A stretch of DNA of 9,968 nt. Source: an uncultured Bacilli bacterium (GTDB lineage Bacteria; Bacillota_I; Bacilli_A; RFN20; CAG-631). The stretch spans positions 1 to 9,968 of the forward strand of contig CAKPXW010000060.1 of NCBI GenBank assembly GCA_934202505.1, given 5' to 3'. Within the stretch, counting starts at the first letter, position 1; every line of letters starts with the position of its first letter. The position numbers and the translations under genes are program-made. Shown here one piece after another: positions 1 to 6,863 of the stretch. The notes beneath the pieces were generated by a model. That model was not told the DNA's origin. It was given only the letters and a program-made list of their open reading frames with translations, and ran no database searches.

Positions 1-414
1 CATTATATAGATTGTGAAAATGAACCTTTATTTACTTTTGGAGATGGGCTTTCTTATAATAGTTATGAGTATAAAAATATTACTTTAAGCAAAACTATTT
101 TAAATGGGAAAAAGGACAAAATTGAAATATCTTTCCAAATTACTAATAAAGGAACTTATGCAAGTGAAGAAGTTGCTTTTATGTTTATCGAGGCCCTTTA
201 TAGAAAGGTAATTTCTCCTTTTAATGAATTAAAAAATTATCAAAGAATTGCCTTATTACCAAATGAAACAAAAACTATTAAATTTACTTTAACTTATAAA
301 GATTTATTATATGTTAATAAAGATTTAAAAAAGACTGTTGAAAAGGGAGAATATCTAATAAAAATAGGCCCTTCATTACATAATTTAAATGAATTTAAAA
401 TAACATATAAATAA
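1..414 (+). CDS. Glycoside hydrolase family 3 (beta-glucosidase-like), C-terminal end, partial at 5' side
   Basis: The frame is open from base 1 to a TAA at 412-414, giving 137 residues of a protein whose start lies upstream of the window. The ATG at 181 is internal, because the family signature lies before it. Seen: a PLFTFGDGLSY motif at residues 9-19, which matches the PL.PFGYGLSYT stretch that opens the C-terminal fibronectin-III-like domain of GH3 enzymes. Beta strands with the pattern of that domain follow (KIEISFQITNKG at about 40-51, LLPNETKTIKFTL at about 85-97) and the usual GEYLIKIG ending. Known of the family: GH3 enzymes remove beta-linked glucose, xylose or N-acetylglucosamine from oligosaccharides, and the catalytic residues lie in upstream domains not visible here. 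Substrate and location (cytoplasmic or secreted) therefore cannot be judged. A terminator follows directly. Confidence 0.88.
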   Translation, partial: HYIDCENEPLFTFGDGLSYNSYEYKNITLSKTILNGKKDKIEISFQITNKGTYASEEVAFMFIEALYRKVISPFNELKNYQRIALLPNETKTIKFTLTYKDLLYVNKDLKKTVEKGEYLIKIGPSLHNLNEFKITYK

Positions 415-415
415 T

Positions 416-442
416 AAAAATCCATCTGCGTGATGGATTTTT
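416..442 (+). terminator. Rho-independent terminator after the GH3 gene
   Basis: A perfect 11-bp stem is formed by AAAAATCCATC (416-426) and GATGGATTTTT (432-442) around the five-base loop TGCGT. The closing side ends in five T. It begins two bases after the GH3 stop codon and separates that gene from the lipoprotein gene downstream. Confidence 0.9.
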
Positions 443-454
443 GTATGAATTTTA

Positions 455-483
455 TTTCATGATTTATCTAAATGTATTATAAT
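455..483 (+). promoter_or_regulatory. Likely sigma-A promoter of the OB-module lipoprotein gene
   Basis: A perfect -10 box TATAAT lies at 478-483. The hexamer 17 bases upstream, TTTCAT at 455-460, is a poor -35 match, so recognition would rest on the -10 box and the AT-rich spacer. Transcription would start near 489-491, just before the ribosome binding site. That places an upstream in-frame ATG at 472 outside the transcript. Confidence 0.6.
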
Positions 484-492
484 ATAGGGCAT

Positions 493-501
493 GGAGGAAA
501 G
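493..501 (+). promoter_or_regulatory. Ribosome binding site that fixes the start of the OB-module lipoprotein at 511
   Basis: GGAGGAAAG at 493-501 is a strong Shine-Dalgarno sequence 9 bases before the ATG at 511. No such site precedes the longer in-frame ATG at 472. The 511 start also gives a normal lipoprotein signal peptide starting MSKK. Confidence 0.85.
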
Positions 502-510
502 AAAAAAAAT

Positions 511-2697
511 ATGTCAAAGAAATTATTATTACTTCTAATCCCATTATTTGTTGCATCTTGTGCTGAAACTAATGCCAGTGAAAGCTTACAAGGTAGTGAC
601 AATGTTTCTCAAGAAACATCAAGTGATGTTTCCACAAGCAATGATGATTCAAAAGACTCAAGTTCATCAAACATATCCAGTGAAGATAGTTCAAGTGAAA
701 TAAGTTCTATAGATTCATCGACTACAGATTCTTCATCTTCTAGTGAAGAAAGTTTAAAGGACAAGTATAATTGCATTGATATTGCAACAGCAATAGCTCT
801 TGCAGGAACAAGTGGTGATTATACTACACCTGAAAAGTATTATGTCTACGGAGTCATTAAAACTGTAATGAATACAACATATGGCGAGATGACAATCAAA
901 GATGATACAGGAGAAATCTATGTCTATGGAATTTATGATTTTTCTAAAATGGAAAATCAACCAATAAAAGGTGATGAAATTGTCCTTTATGGCAATATTC
1001 AAAATAAAAAAGGCAGTCCTGAAATTGGTAAATGTGACCTTGTAGAATTTAAACATGTAAAGCAAGATGTTTCTGATGAATATGAAACTAAAACAATTAA
1101 AGGAGCTAGAGATGCAATTGCTAATAGTAAAGTTAAGATTACTGGTGTAGTTGCTCAAAAAACATATGCTAACGATGCTAAAACTCCTACAGGAGTATAT
1201 ATTTCTGATAATACAAGTTCTATTTATGTATATAGTAGAGATGTTGCTGCTAATGTAAATATTGGTAATACAATTACAGTTGCTGGAGAAAAAACTTATT
1301 ATATTTTAGATACAGAACAAGATAATGCTGATAAATATAATTATATCGGTAGTAATCAACTTCAAGATGCAACATTAATTGAAAATGATAATCAAGTTAA
1401 AGACTTTGATACATCTTGGATTGAAGAAAAAACAATAAAAGAAATGATGGAAACTCCATTTAATGAGGATGTTACAAATCAATATTTCAAGGTAAATGCA
1501 TTAATAAAAAAATCTGTTCAAGCAGGATTTATTAATTATTATTTTGATGATTTTGATGGAATTACAGGAAGCTATGCATACACTTTAGCATCAGGAGCTG
1601 ATTTTACATGGCTTGATAAATATGATGGAAAATTCTGTACATTATATTTAACTGCAATTAATGCAAAATCAACAGCAACAGGATGCTTATATCGTTTTAT
1701 GCCAATTAAGGTAATAAGTGATAACTATCAATTTGATACAACAAAAATAGCTTCATTTGCTCTTGAATATTATTGCAAAGATCAATTTGCTGATGAATAT
1801 AAAGTAGATCCAGCTCTTGAATGTCTAACATCTGTAAATAATGATATCATTCCATTTGAAAATGTTGCTATTTCTTATTCTTCAAATAATGATAATGTTG
1901 TTTATTTTGAATCTACAGCTGATGGAAAAGTAGTGTTACATACTAAAAATAATGGAACTGCAACTATTACAATTACAGCCACTTATGGAACACAAGTGGC
2001 TTCAATTACTAAAGATATTACTATGTCAACACAAGAAACAGTTGATTATATAACAGTAAAAGAAGCAATTGATCATGAACTTGATCAAGAAGTTATTGTA
2101 AAAGGCATTGTTGGCCCTGATATTGTAAATCAACAAGCAGGATTCCATTTAATTGATGAAACAGGTGTAATTCCAGTGCTTTTAAAAAATAATGATGAAT
2201 TTGCTAAAATTAAAATGGGCAATGAAGTAATTATTAAAGGAACAAGATGTGTGTATATTAAAGATGGAACAACTGATAAAATGTTTGGCCAATCAGAAAT
2301 TTATAATGCAGAAGTCGTTACAAATCTTTATGGAAATAATGAATATTCAACTGCTTCATTTGATAATAGTAAAACAATTGATGATTTAATTGCTTTTCCT
2401 GTTACTGAAGAACATACTACTCAAGTATATACTTTAAAGACTAAAATATTTAGAGATGCTACCGGTTATTATGTAAATTATTATATAGGTAGTGAAAAAA
2501 CAAAAGGTAAAAACATTTCTCTTTATACAGGAAATGGAAAAACTCAATTAGATTCTTTCCTTTCAAATTATGATAATCAAGAAGTTGAAATGGAAGTTAT
2601 TTTGTGTAATTACAATTCAAAGACAACTTATAAAGCTATAATTTTATCAATTACAGTGGATGGAGTAAAAATTTATAACCCAATTAATTTTAAATAA
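511..2697 (+). CDS. Secreted lipoprotein with Ser-rich tether, tandem OB-like modules and an Ig-like module
   Basis: A 728-residue predicted lipoprotein. Seen: a signal peptide with lipobox VASC (Cys17 acylated and anchored on the outer face of the membrane), then a Ser/Asp/Glu-rich low-complexity linker at about 21-81, probably a flexible tether. Next come modules sharing a short 'T-I-x-x-A' helix start and a 'V-x-G-x-V' strand, with diagnostic stretches such as MTIKDDTGEIYVYG and GDEIVLYG, the pattern of OB-fold (tRNA-anti-like) domains. Approximate modules: 86-186, 195-293, 308-404 (weaker), 515-607 and 622-728. An Ig-like (Big_2-type) module at about 407-508 has the pattern NGTATITITATYG. 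Known: such OB repeats occur in secreted proteins of gut Firmicutes, often attached to a nuclease or phosphatase domain. No catalytic domain is visible here. The ligand (nucleic acid, glycan or protein) is unknown. The gene stands alone between its own promoter and terminator. Confidence 0.8.
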   Translation: MSKKLLLLLIPLFVASCAETNASESLQGSDNVSQETSSDVSTSNDDSKDSSSSNISSEDSSSEISSIDSSTTDSSSSSEESLKDKYNCIDIATAIALAGTSGDYTTPEKYYVYGVIKTVMNTTYGEMTIKDDTGEIYVYGIYDFSKMENQPIKGDEIVLYGNIQNKKGSPEIGKCDLVEFKHVKQDVSDEYETKTIKGARDAIANSKVKITGVVAQKTYANDAKTPTGVYISDNTSSIYVYSRDVAANVNIGNTITVAGEKTYYILDTEQDNADKYNYIGSNQLQDATLIENDNQVKDFDTSWIEEKTIKEMMETPFNEDVTNQYFKVNALIKKSVQAGFINYYFDDFDGITGSYAYTLASGADFTWLDKYDGKFCTLYLTAINAKSTATGCLYRFMPIKVISDNYQFDTTKIASFALEYYCKDQFADEYKVDPALECLTSVNNDIIPFENVAISYSSNNDNVVYFESTADGKVVLHTKNNGTATITITATYGTQVASITKDITMSTQETVDYITVKEAIDHELDQEVIVKGIVGPDIVNQQAGFHLIDETGVIPVLLKNNDEFAKIKMGNEVIIKGTRCVYIKDGTTDKMFGQSEIYNAEVVTNLYGNNEYSTASFDNSKTIDDLIAFPVTEEHTTQVYTLKTKIFRDATGYYVNYYIGSEKTKGKNISLYTGNGKTQLDSFLSNYDNQEVEMEVILCNYNSKTTYKAIILSITVDGVKIYNPINFK

Positions 2698-2709
2698 TTA
2701 TTAAATTTT

Positions 2710-2751
2710 AAGGAAAAGGTAAGAAATAAATTTATCTTTTCCTTTTATTTT
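2710..2751 (+). terminator. Rho-independent terminator after the OB-module lipoprotein gene
   Basis: The stem AAGGAAAAG (2710-2718) pairs with CTTTTCCTT (2736-2744). It is extended by GTAAG with TTTAT (two G-T pairs) around the loop AAATAAA (2724-2730). A T-rich tail TTATTTT (2745-2751) follows. It starts 12 bases after the stop codon. Confidence 0.82.
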
Positions 2752-2753
2752 AG

Positions 2754-2759
2754 TATAAT
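2754..2759 (+). promoter_or_regulatory. -10 box of the phosphatase lipoprotein gene
   Basis: A perfect TATAAT lies two bases after the T-tract of the preceding terminator. The only hexamer at 17-base spacing is TTTATC (2731-2736), a weak -35 that would sit inside the terminator stem. The two signals are thus packed together. The ribosome binding site AAGGAG is at 2766-2771, 10 bases before the start codon at 2782. Confidence 0.6.
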
Positions 2760-2781
2760 TGAATTAAGGAGAAATCTTATA

Positions 2782-3945
2782 ATGAAAAAAAATAAATTAT
2801 TAATAATTTCAATACTTTTATTTTCCCTTGCCTCATGTAATAATTCAAATAATAATAGTGAAAATGCTGACAAGGAATCAACATTTGAAAATAGTGAAAC
2901 TATTTCTCTTTCAAAAGAAAATCCAAACACTATTACTAAACTAATTAGTCCTTCTAGAAATGCAACTATTAGATTAGTTACAGATAGTATTTATGAATAT
3001 ATGACAAATGGAGTTTTTTTGGAATTAGAACAAGATTATCAAAGAGAGGTTACTCTATCTTGGAAAAGTGATAGTTTATCAGTTATTGAATTTGAACTTT
3101 CAATAGCTACGGATATCAACTTTACAAATGCTATAACTTATACTACAACAAAAACTACAATTCAAATAACAAACTTATTAGTAAATACTACTTATTTTTG
3201 GAAAGTAAATGATAGTTCTATAAGAATGTTTAAAACTGAAGATATGACCCCTAGATATATCAATGTTGATGGTATTAATAATGTTCGAGATCTTGGTGGT
3301 ATTAAAGATGAAAATGATAATGCTATAGTTCAAGGATTAATATATAGAGGTAGTGAAATGAATAATAATTTTACTATTACTGAAGAAGGAAAGAAAACAA
3401 TGCTTGAACATTTACAGATTAAAACAGATATTGATTTAAGATCAAAAAAAGAAACTAACAATATCACAACTAGTCCATTAGGAGAAAGTGTAAACTATGT
3501 AAATATTTCTTTCTTTGAAGGATATACAAAAGTTATTGCTGATAAACAAAAAGATAACTACAAACAAATTTTTAAGCTACTTGCCAAAAAAGAATCATAT
3601 CCTATATATTTCCATTGCTATTTAGGAGCAGATAGAGCAGGAACATTAGCTGCAATTATTGAAGGTTTAATGGGAATAAGTGAAGAAAATAGAATCAAAG
3701 ATTACGAATTATCAAACTTTGCTTCTAATGGTGGACGTACAGAATTAAAAGCTGATGGAGCATTTATATTTGTAGCTAAAAATATTTCTATGCTTTATCC
3801 AGAAGATACTTATCAAAAATCAGTAGAAAAATATTTAATGGATTTTGCAGGATTAACTCAAAATGAAGTTACAAGTATAAAAGATATTCTTTCTGGAAAA
3901 GAAAAAGTGTTTACTCCAACAATTTGTCAAATAATTTTTTCTTAA
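2782..3945 (+). CDS. Lipoprotein tyrosine/serine phosphatase (HC(X)5R type) with N-terminal Fn3-like module
   Basis: 387 residues, start supported by AAGGAG 10 bases upstream. Seen: a signal peptide with lipobox LASC (Cys19), an Asn/Ser/Glu-rich linker, and an Fn3-like module at about 88-153 with the typical LLVNTTYFWKV strand. Then a tyrosine-phosphatase-type domain: NVRDLGG at 167-173, LIYRGSE at 186-192, IDLRS at 217-221 and the phosphate-binding loop HCYLGADRAGT at 278-288, with nucleophile Cys279 and Arg285. After it come GISEENRIKDYELSNF and a helical end near 370. Known: this set of motifs marks the Y_phosphatase3 / Listeria LipA-like group, which acts on phosphotyrosine, phosphoserine or phosphoinositides. 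The protein should work outside the cell, tethered to the membrane; its substrate is unknown. Odd: Ala286 stands where the family normally has Thr or Ser after the loop Arg. The last residues (about 377-387) look unlike the family's usual end and run in frame, past one stop, into an LRR-like stretch. Confidence 0.86.
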   Translation: MKKNKLLIISILLFSLASCNNSNNNSENADKESTFENSETISLSKENPNTITKLISPSRNATIRLVTDSIYEYMTNGVFLELEQDYQREVTLSWKSDSLSVIEFELSIATDINFTNAITYTTTKTTIQITNLLVNTTYFWKVNDSSIRMFKTEDMTPRYINVDGINNVRDLGGIKDENDNAIVQGLIYRGSEMNNNFTITEEGKKTMLEHLQIKTDIDLRSKKETNNITTSPLGESVNYVNISFFEGYTKVIADKQKDNYKQIFKLLAKKESYPIYFHCYLGADRAGTLAAIIEGLMGISEENRIKDYELSNFASNGGRTELKADGAFIFVAKNISMLYPEDTYQKSVEKYLMDFAGLTQNEVTSIKDILSGKEKVFTPTICQIIFS

Positions 3946-4365
3946 CTTCAACATTTGACTTTGACTGGATTTTTAGGGAATAAAATAAATTTTGATCATA
4001 AGAATATAGATAAATTATCATTTATGTTTTATAGTGAAAAAAGTACAAGATTTGATTTGTTTGAAGTTGAAGAAATAGATATATATGGTTGCAAAAAAAT
4101 TATTATAGAAACTGATGAAAACATATTATCAAAAACAAAAATACTGAATTTTGAAAAATGTGATCTTTCATTTATTAATAATGAATTATTATCTAAATTA
4201 ATTAATTTAAAGGAAATACATATTGATAATTGCAAAAATTTAAAGTCATTAAATGGAATTCCAGAAACATTAAATAAAATAATAGCATGTGATACTAAAA
4301 TTGAAGATTGTGATATTTCTGCATTTGAAAATATAAAGATTATTACAAATAAATTTATAATTTAA
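3946..4365 (+). pseudogene. Leucine-rich-repeat-like coding remnant in frame after the phosphatase stop
   Basis: After the phosphatase TAA (3943-3945) the same frame stays open for 139 codons to a TAA at 4363-4365. Seen: LRR-like periodicity, for example LQHLTLTG right after the stop, VEEIDIYGCKKI, TKILNFEKCDLSFI, NLKEIHIDNCKNLKSL and IKIITNKFII. There is no credible start: the possible TTG starts at 3955 and 3961 and the first ATG at 4024 all lack a Shine-Dalgarno sequence. The terminator lies only after this stretch, so it belongs to the phosphatase transcript. The simplest reading is the tail of a former LRR protein, or of a longer phosphatase-LRR protein split by the stop. A poorly started small gene (TTG at 3955, 136 residues) or stop-codon readthrough cannot be excluded. 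Confidence 0.5.
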
Positions 4366-4384
4366 TTATATTAATATTCAAACT

Positions 4385-4423
4385 AAATACCTCTAAACCT
4401 TTATTAGGTAAAGAGGTATTTTT
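4385..4423 (+). terminator. Rho-independent terminator of the phosphatase unit
   Basis: A 10-bp stem AAATACCTCT (4385-4394) pairs with AGAGGTATTT (4412-4421). A short inner stem ACCT/AGGT (4397-4400 with 4406-4409) closes on the loop TTATT. The T-run is 4419-4423. It separates the phosphatase and LRR remnant from the ABC exporter operon. Confidence 0.87.
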
Positions 4424-4449
4424 AATTATTATAACTTTAGTAAGAAAAT

Positions 4450-4472
4450 ATTAATATATCTAATATATTAAT
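4450..4472 (+). promoter_or_regulatory. Perfect AT-only palindrome upstream of the ABC exporter operon, possible operator
   Basis: The arms ATTAATATAT (4450-4459) and ATATATTAAT (4463-4472) are exact reverse complements around the spacer CTA. It ends 4 bases before the weak -35 region and about 27 bases before the TATAAT box, a position usual for an operator. No T-tract follows, so it is not a terminator. Because it is almost pure A/T in an AT-rich spacer, chance is possible. No regulator gene is seen next to it. Confidence 0.35.
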
Positions 4473-4475
4473 TAG

Positions 4476-4504
4476 TTTCTTTTAATAATAAAATACTATA
4501 TAAT
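4476..4504 (+). promoter_or_regulatory. Likely promoter of the ABC exporter operon
   Basis: A perfect -10 box TATAAT lies at 4499-4504, with TTTCTT (4476-4481) as a weak -35 at 17-base spacing. The start codon at 4533 is 28 bases downstream, with GAGGTT (4522-4527) as a moderate ribosome binding site 5 bases before it. Confidence 0.5.
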
Positions 4505-4532
4505 AACTAATATAAAAATGCGAGGTTAAATA

Positions 4533-5438
4533 ATGGACGAAATAATTACTATAAAACATTTAAGCAAATCTTTTAAAGAAGTAAAAGCCATAGATGATTT
4601 ATCGTTTCATGTAAAAAGAGGTGAATTTTTTGCCTTTCTTGGTATAAATGGAGCGGGAAAATCAACAACAATATCGATTATGTGTGGGAAATTAAAAAAA
4701 GATAGTGGAAATGTATTTATTGATGGAAAAGATGTTGAAAATGCCATCAAAGAAATACATGAAAAAATAGGAGTTGTTTATCAAAATAATGTTTTAGATA
4801 ATCAATTAACGGTATATGAAAATTTAAAAAGTAGAGCAACTTTATATAATATAAAAAATGTAGAATTTAAAAATAGAATAGATAATTTAGCAACTATTTT
4901 AGATTTTAAAGATATTTTAAATAGGCCATATGGAAAATTATCAGGTGGTCAAAAAAGAAGAGTGGATATTGCAAGAGCATTAATCCATAATCCTTCAATT
5001 TTAATTCTTGATGAGCCAACAACAGGCCTTGATCCTCAAACTAGAAAACTTGTATGGAAAGTAATCAATGGTTTAAGAAAAGAAAAAAATCTTACTGTAT
5101 TTTTAACTACTCATTATATGGAAGAAGTTAGTGATGCTGACTACATTATAATCTTAAATAAAGGAAAAATTGTATCTTCAGGTACTCCTCTTGAACTTAA
5201 AAATAAATATACAGGAGATTATCTTAGAATTTATAATATTACAAAAGAAGAAATTGAAAAGATAGGATATAAATATAAAGAAATACCTAGTGGATATCAA
5301 ATAGAAGTTAAAGATACTAATGAAGTTGCTAAGATAATTATTAAATACTCCAATATAATTAAAGATTTTGAAGTAATAAAAGGCAAAATGGATGATGTGT
5401 TTTTAAATGCAACTGGAATTACTTTGGGGGAAAATTAA
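4533..5438 (+). CDS. ABC exporter ATP-binding protein, DrrA/ABC-2 type
   Basis: 301 residues, the usual length for this type. Seen: Walker A GINGAGKST at 37-45, Q-loop in VVYQNN, signature LSGGQKRR starting at 136, Walker B ILILDEPTTGLDP with Asp160-Glu161, and switch His194 in TTHYMEE. The C-terminal part (about 215-301) is the short extra domain of the DrrA family and ends with the characteristic MDDVFLNATG. All catalytic motifs are intact. It should sit on the cytoplasmic face of the membrane and drive export through the permease encoded one base downstream. Known: this class exports drugs, bacteriocins, lipids or glycans. The sequence does not reveal the substrate. An AT palindrome just upstream of the promoter may make expression inducible. 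Confidence 0.93.
   Translation: MDEIITIKHLSKSFKEVKAIDDLSFHVKRGEFFAFLGINGAGKSTTISIMCGKLKKDSGNVFIDGKDVENAIKEIHEKIGVVYQNNVLDNQLTVYENLKSRATLYNIKNVEFKNRIDNLATILDFKDILNRPYGKLSGGQKRRVDIARALIHNPSILILDEPTTGLDPQTRKLVWKVINGLRKEKNLTVFLTTHYMEEVSDADYIIILNKGKIVSSGTPLELKNKYTGDYLRIYNITKEEIEKIGYKYKEIPSGYQIEVKDTNEVAKIIIKYSNIIKDFEVIKGKMDDVFLNATGITLGEN
5426..5430 (+). promoter_or_regulatory. Ribosome binding site deciding the permease start at 5440
   Basis: GGGGG followed by AAAA, inside the last codons of the ATPase gene, lies 9 bases before the ATG at 5440. The longer in-frame ATG at 5407 would overlap the ATPase gene by 32 bases and has no such site. The bases around both ATGs begin ATGCAACT, so automated start calling can easily pick the wrong one. 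Confidence 0.7.
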
Positions 5439-5439
5439 T

Positions 5440-6336
5440 ATGCAACTAAAAGGATTAATTATTAGAAATATTAAACTATTTTTTAAAGACAAAGGACTTG
5501 TCATTTCATCAATGATAACACCGATGATTTTAATTTTATTATATATGACATTTTTAAGAAATGTATATGTAGATTCATTTCATTCAGCGCTTCCAGAAGG
5601 TATTACTTTAGATGATAAATACATTAATGGATTTGTTTATGGTTGGCTTTTTTCAAGCCTTCTTGCAACTTCTTGTGTTACAGTTTCTTTTTGTTCAAAT
5701 TTATTGATGGTCCAAGATAAAGTTACAGGCGCAATTGATGATATATCAGTGTCTCCAATCAGAAAAGAAAAAATAGCAATTGCTTATTATGTTGCAAGTA
5801 TGGTTGTAACATTAATAATTTGTTATTTGGAAATGATAATTGGTTTTATAATTATGGGAGCAACAGGCTGGTTTTTATCGATAAAAGATGTTATAGGCAT
5901 TATAGTAGGAGTGTTCTTACTTGTTAATTTTGGCACAGCACTTTCTTCTATTATTCATCATTTTTTATCGACACAAGGTCAAATGTCAGCTGTTGGCACT
6001 TTAGTTTCTTCAATTTATGGCTTTATTTGTGGGGCTTATATGCCAATTAGTCAATTTGGGAGTTTTTTACAAAAAGTTTTAGGATTTCTTCCAGGAACCT
6101 ATGGAACAAATTTATTAAGATACCATTTTGAAAATGGTGTTTTAACAAGTCTACATCAAACACAAAACTTTCCAATAGAAGTAGTAAATGGAATATCTAG
6201 CAATTTTGATATATCTTTAAAATTTTTTGCTAAAGACGTAAAAATTCAAACATGCTATATTATTTTGATAGTTTCTTTAGTTGTTTTATTAGGAACTTAT
6301 ATTTTAATTAATAGGAAACATAAAAAAAGTAAATAG
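5440..6336 (+). CDS. ABC-2 type exporter permease (DrrB/NodJ-like)
   Basis: 298 residues from the start chosen by the ribosome binding site. Seen: a short basic cytoplasmic N-terminus and six predicted membrane segments at about 20-39, 64-91, 112-141, 149-172, 183-208 and 272-291, the ABC-2 permease topology. The loop DISVSPIRKEKIAIAYY (101-117) is the conserved cytoplasmic coupling segment of this family, and FLPGTYGTNLLRYHF (216-230) matches the 'P.ty..e..R' region. It starts one base after the ATPase stop, so the two are translationally coupled and should form one exporter, with two copies of each subunit. The gene ends in TAG, the only complete gene here not ending in TAA. No strong terminator follows. 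Confidence 0.9.
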   Translation: MQLKGLIIRNIKLFFKDKGLVISSMITPMILILLYMTFLRNVYVDSFHSALPEGITLDDKYINGFVYGWLFSSLLATSCVTVSFCSNLLMVQDKVTGAIDDISVSPIRKEKIAIAYYVASMVVTLIICYLEMIIGFIIMGATGWFLSIKDVIGIIVGVFLLVNFGTALSSIIHHFLSTQGQMSAVGTLVSSIYGFICGAYMPISQFGSFLQKVLGFLPGTYGTNLLRYHFENGVLTSLHQTQNFPIEVVNGISSNFDISLKFFAKDVKIQTCYIILIVSLVVLLGTYILINRKHKKSK

Positions 6337-6343
6337 TTAAATT

Positions 6344-6371
6344 TTGCTTTTTATAAGTAATATGGTAAAAT
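6344..6371 (+). promoter_or_regulatory. Likely extended -10 promoter of the small membrane protein gene
   Basis: TGGTAAAAT (6363-6371) is an extended -10 element (TGn plus TAAAAT at 6366-6371). TTGCTT at 6344-6349 gives a partial -35 at 16-base spacing. It begins just after the permease stop, so the next gene can be expressed independently, while readthrough from the exporter operon remains possible. Confidence 0.5.
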
Positions 6372-6398
6372 ATTATAAATAATATTAAGGAGAACAAT

Positions 6399-6860
6399 AT
6401 GAATAATAATTCAAAAGTTAAAAGACTTCAATTAGTAAATTTAGTATGTTATTTGTTTGTAATTATTGTAGTTGCTTTAATGTGGATTTTTGGATTAAAA
6501 GTTAATACTTCAGAATCCAATCCTGATTCCTTTGGTGGTGCAATAGGAGAAGCTGCAGCAGGAATAGTTTATATTATATTAAAATTATTTTTTGGAATTA
6601 TTTCTAGTTTCTTTTGTATCTTACCATTTGTTATTTCTCTAATAAATGTTATTGGAAAAAACCAAGCATTAACTAGATATTATGTAACATTTATTGTCTT
6701 TTCCATTATTCAAGCAGTTACAGTTAGTCTTTTTGGTTGGATAATTGTTGCTAGCAAAAATATGATAGGTTATTTATTTATATTTGCCATATTATTAGAT
6801 ATTATTTCGATAGTAATTAATGCAATTTTAATAAAAATTAAACATAGCCAAAATATTTAA
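6399..6860 (+). CDS. Small four-helix membrane protein, function unknown
   Basis: 153 residues, start supported by AAGGAG (6387-6392) 6 bases upstream. I do not recognise a family. Seen: a basic N-terminus (KVKRLQ), then four hydrophobic segments at about 12-32, 53-84 (long, perhaps bent at a Pro76), 92-117 and 122-146, and a short basic C-tail (KIKHSQ). A polar, Gly/Ala-rich loop (34-54) lies between the first two helices, probably outside by the positive-inside rule. There are no enzymatic motifs. It has its own promoter and terminator and lies between two ABC systems. It could be an accessory or immunity-type protein for one of them, or unrelated; the sequence alone does not decide. Confidence 0.75.
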   Translation: MNNNSKVKRLQLVNLVCYLFVIIVVALMWIFGLKVNTSESNPDSFGGAIGEAAAGIVYIILKLFFGIISSFFCILPFVISLINVIGKNQALTRYYVTFIVFSIIQAVTVSLFGWIIVASKNMIGYLFIFAILLDIISIVINAILIKIKHSQNI

Positions 6861-6863
6861 TCT

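Noticed and set aside
181..414. A separate 77-residue gene starting at ATG 181
   Set aside because: The frame is open back to base 1 and encodes the GH3 signature before this ATG; it is the tail of a larger gene.
472..510. Longer start (ATG 472) for the OB-module lipoprotein
   Set aside because: It overlaps the -10 box, has no ribosome binding site and would put 13 extra polar residues before an otherwise perfect lipoprotein signal peptide starting at 511.
754..1158. Antisense open frame of 134 codons
   Set aside because: It lies wholly inside the OB-module lipoprotein gene, has low-complexity Ile/Phe/Ser-rich content and no family features; a shadow of AT-rich coding DNA.
4518..4529. Tiny upstream frame ATG CGA GGT TAA before the ABC ATPase
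   Set aside because: Three codons overlapping the ribosome binding site, no binding site of its own and no attenuator-like hairpin; most likely chance.
5407..5439. Longer start (ATG 5407) for the ABC-2 permease
   Set aside because: It would overlap the ATPase gene, and the GGGGG site lies at the right distance from ATG 5440 instead.
6324..6353. Possible terminator after the ABC-2 permease (AAAAAG with CTTTTT)
   Set aside because: The stem has a single G-C pair plus a G-T pair, overlaps the stop codon and lacks a T-tract after it; it overlaps the next promoter and was not counted.
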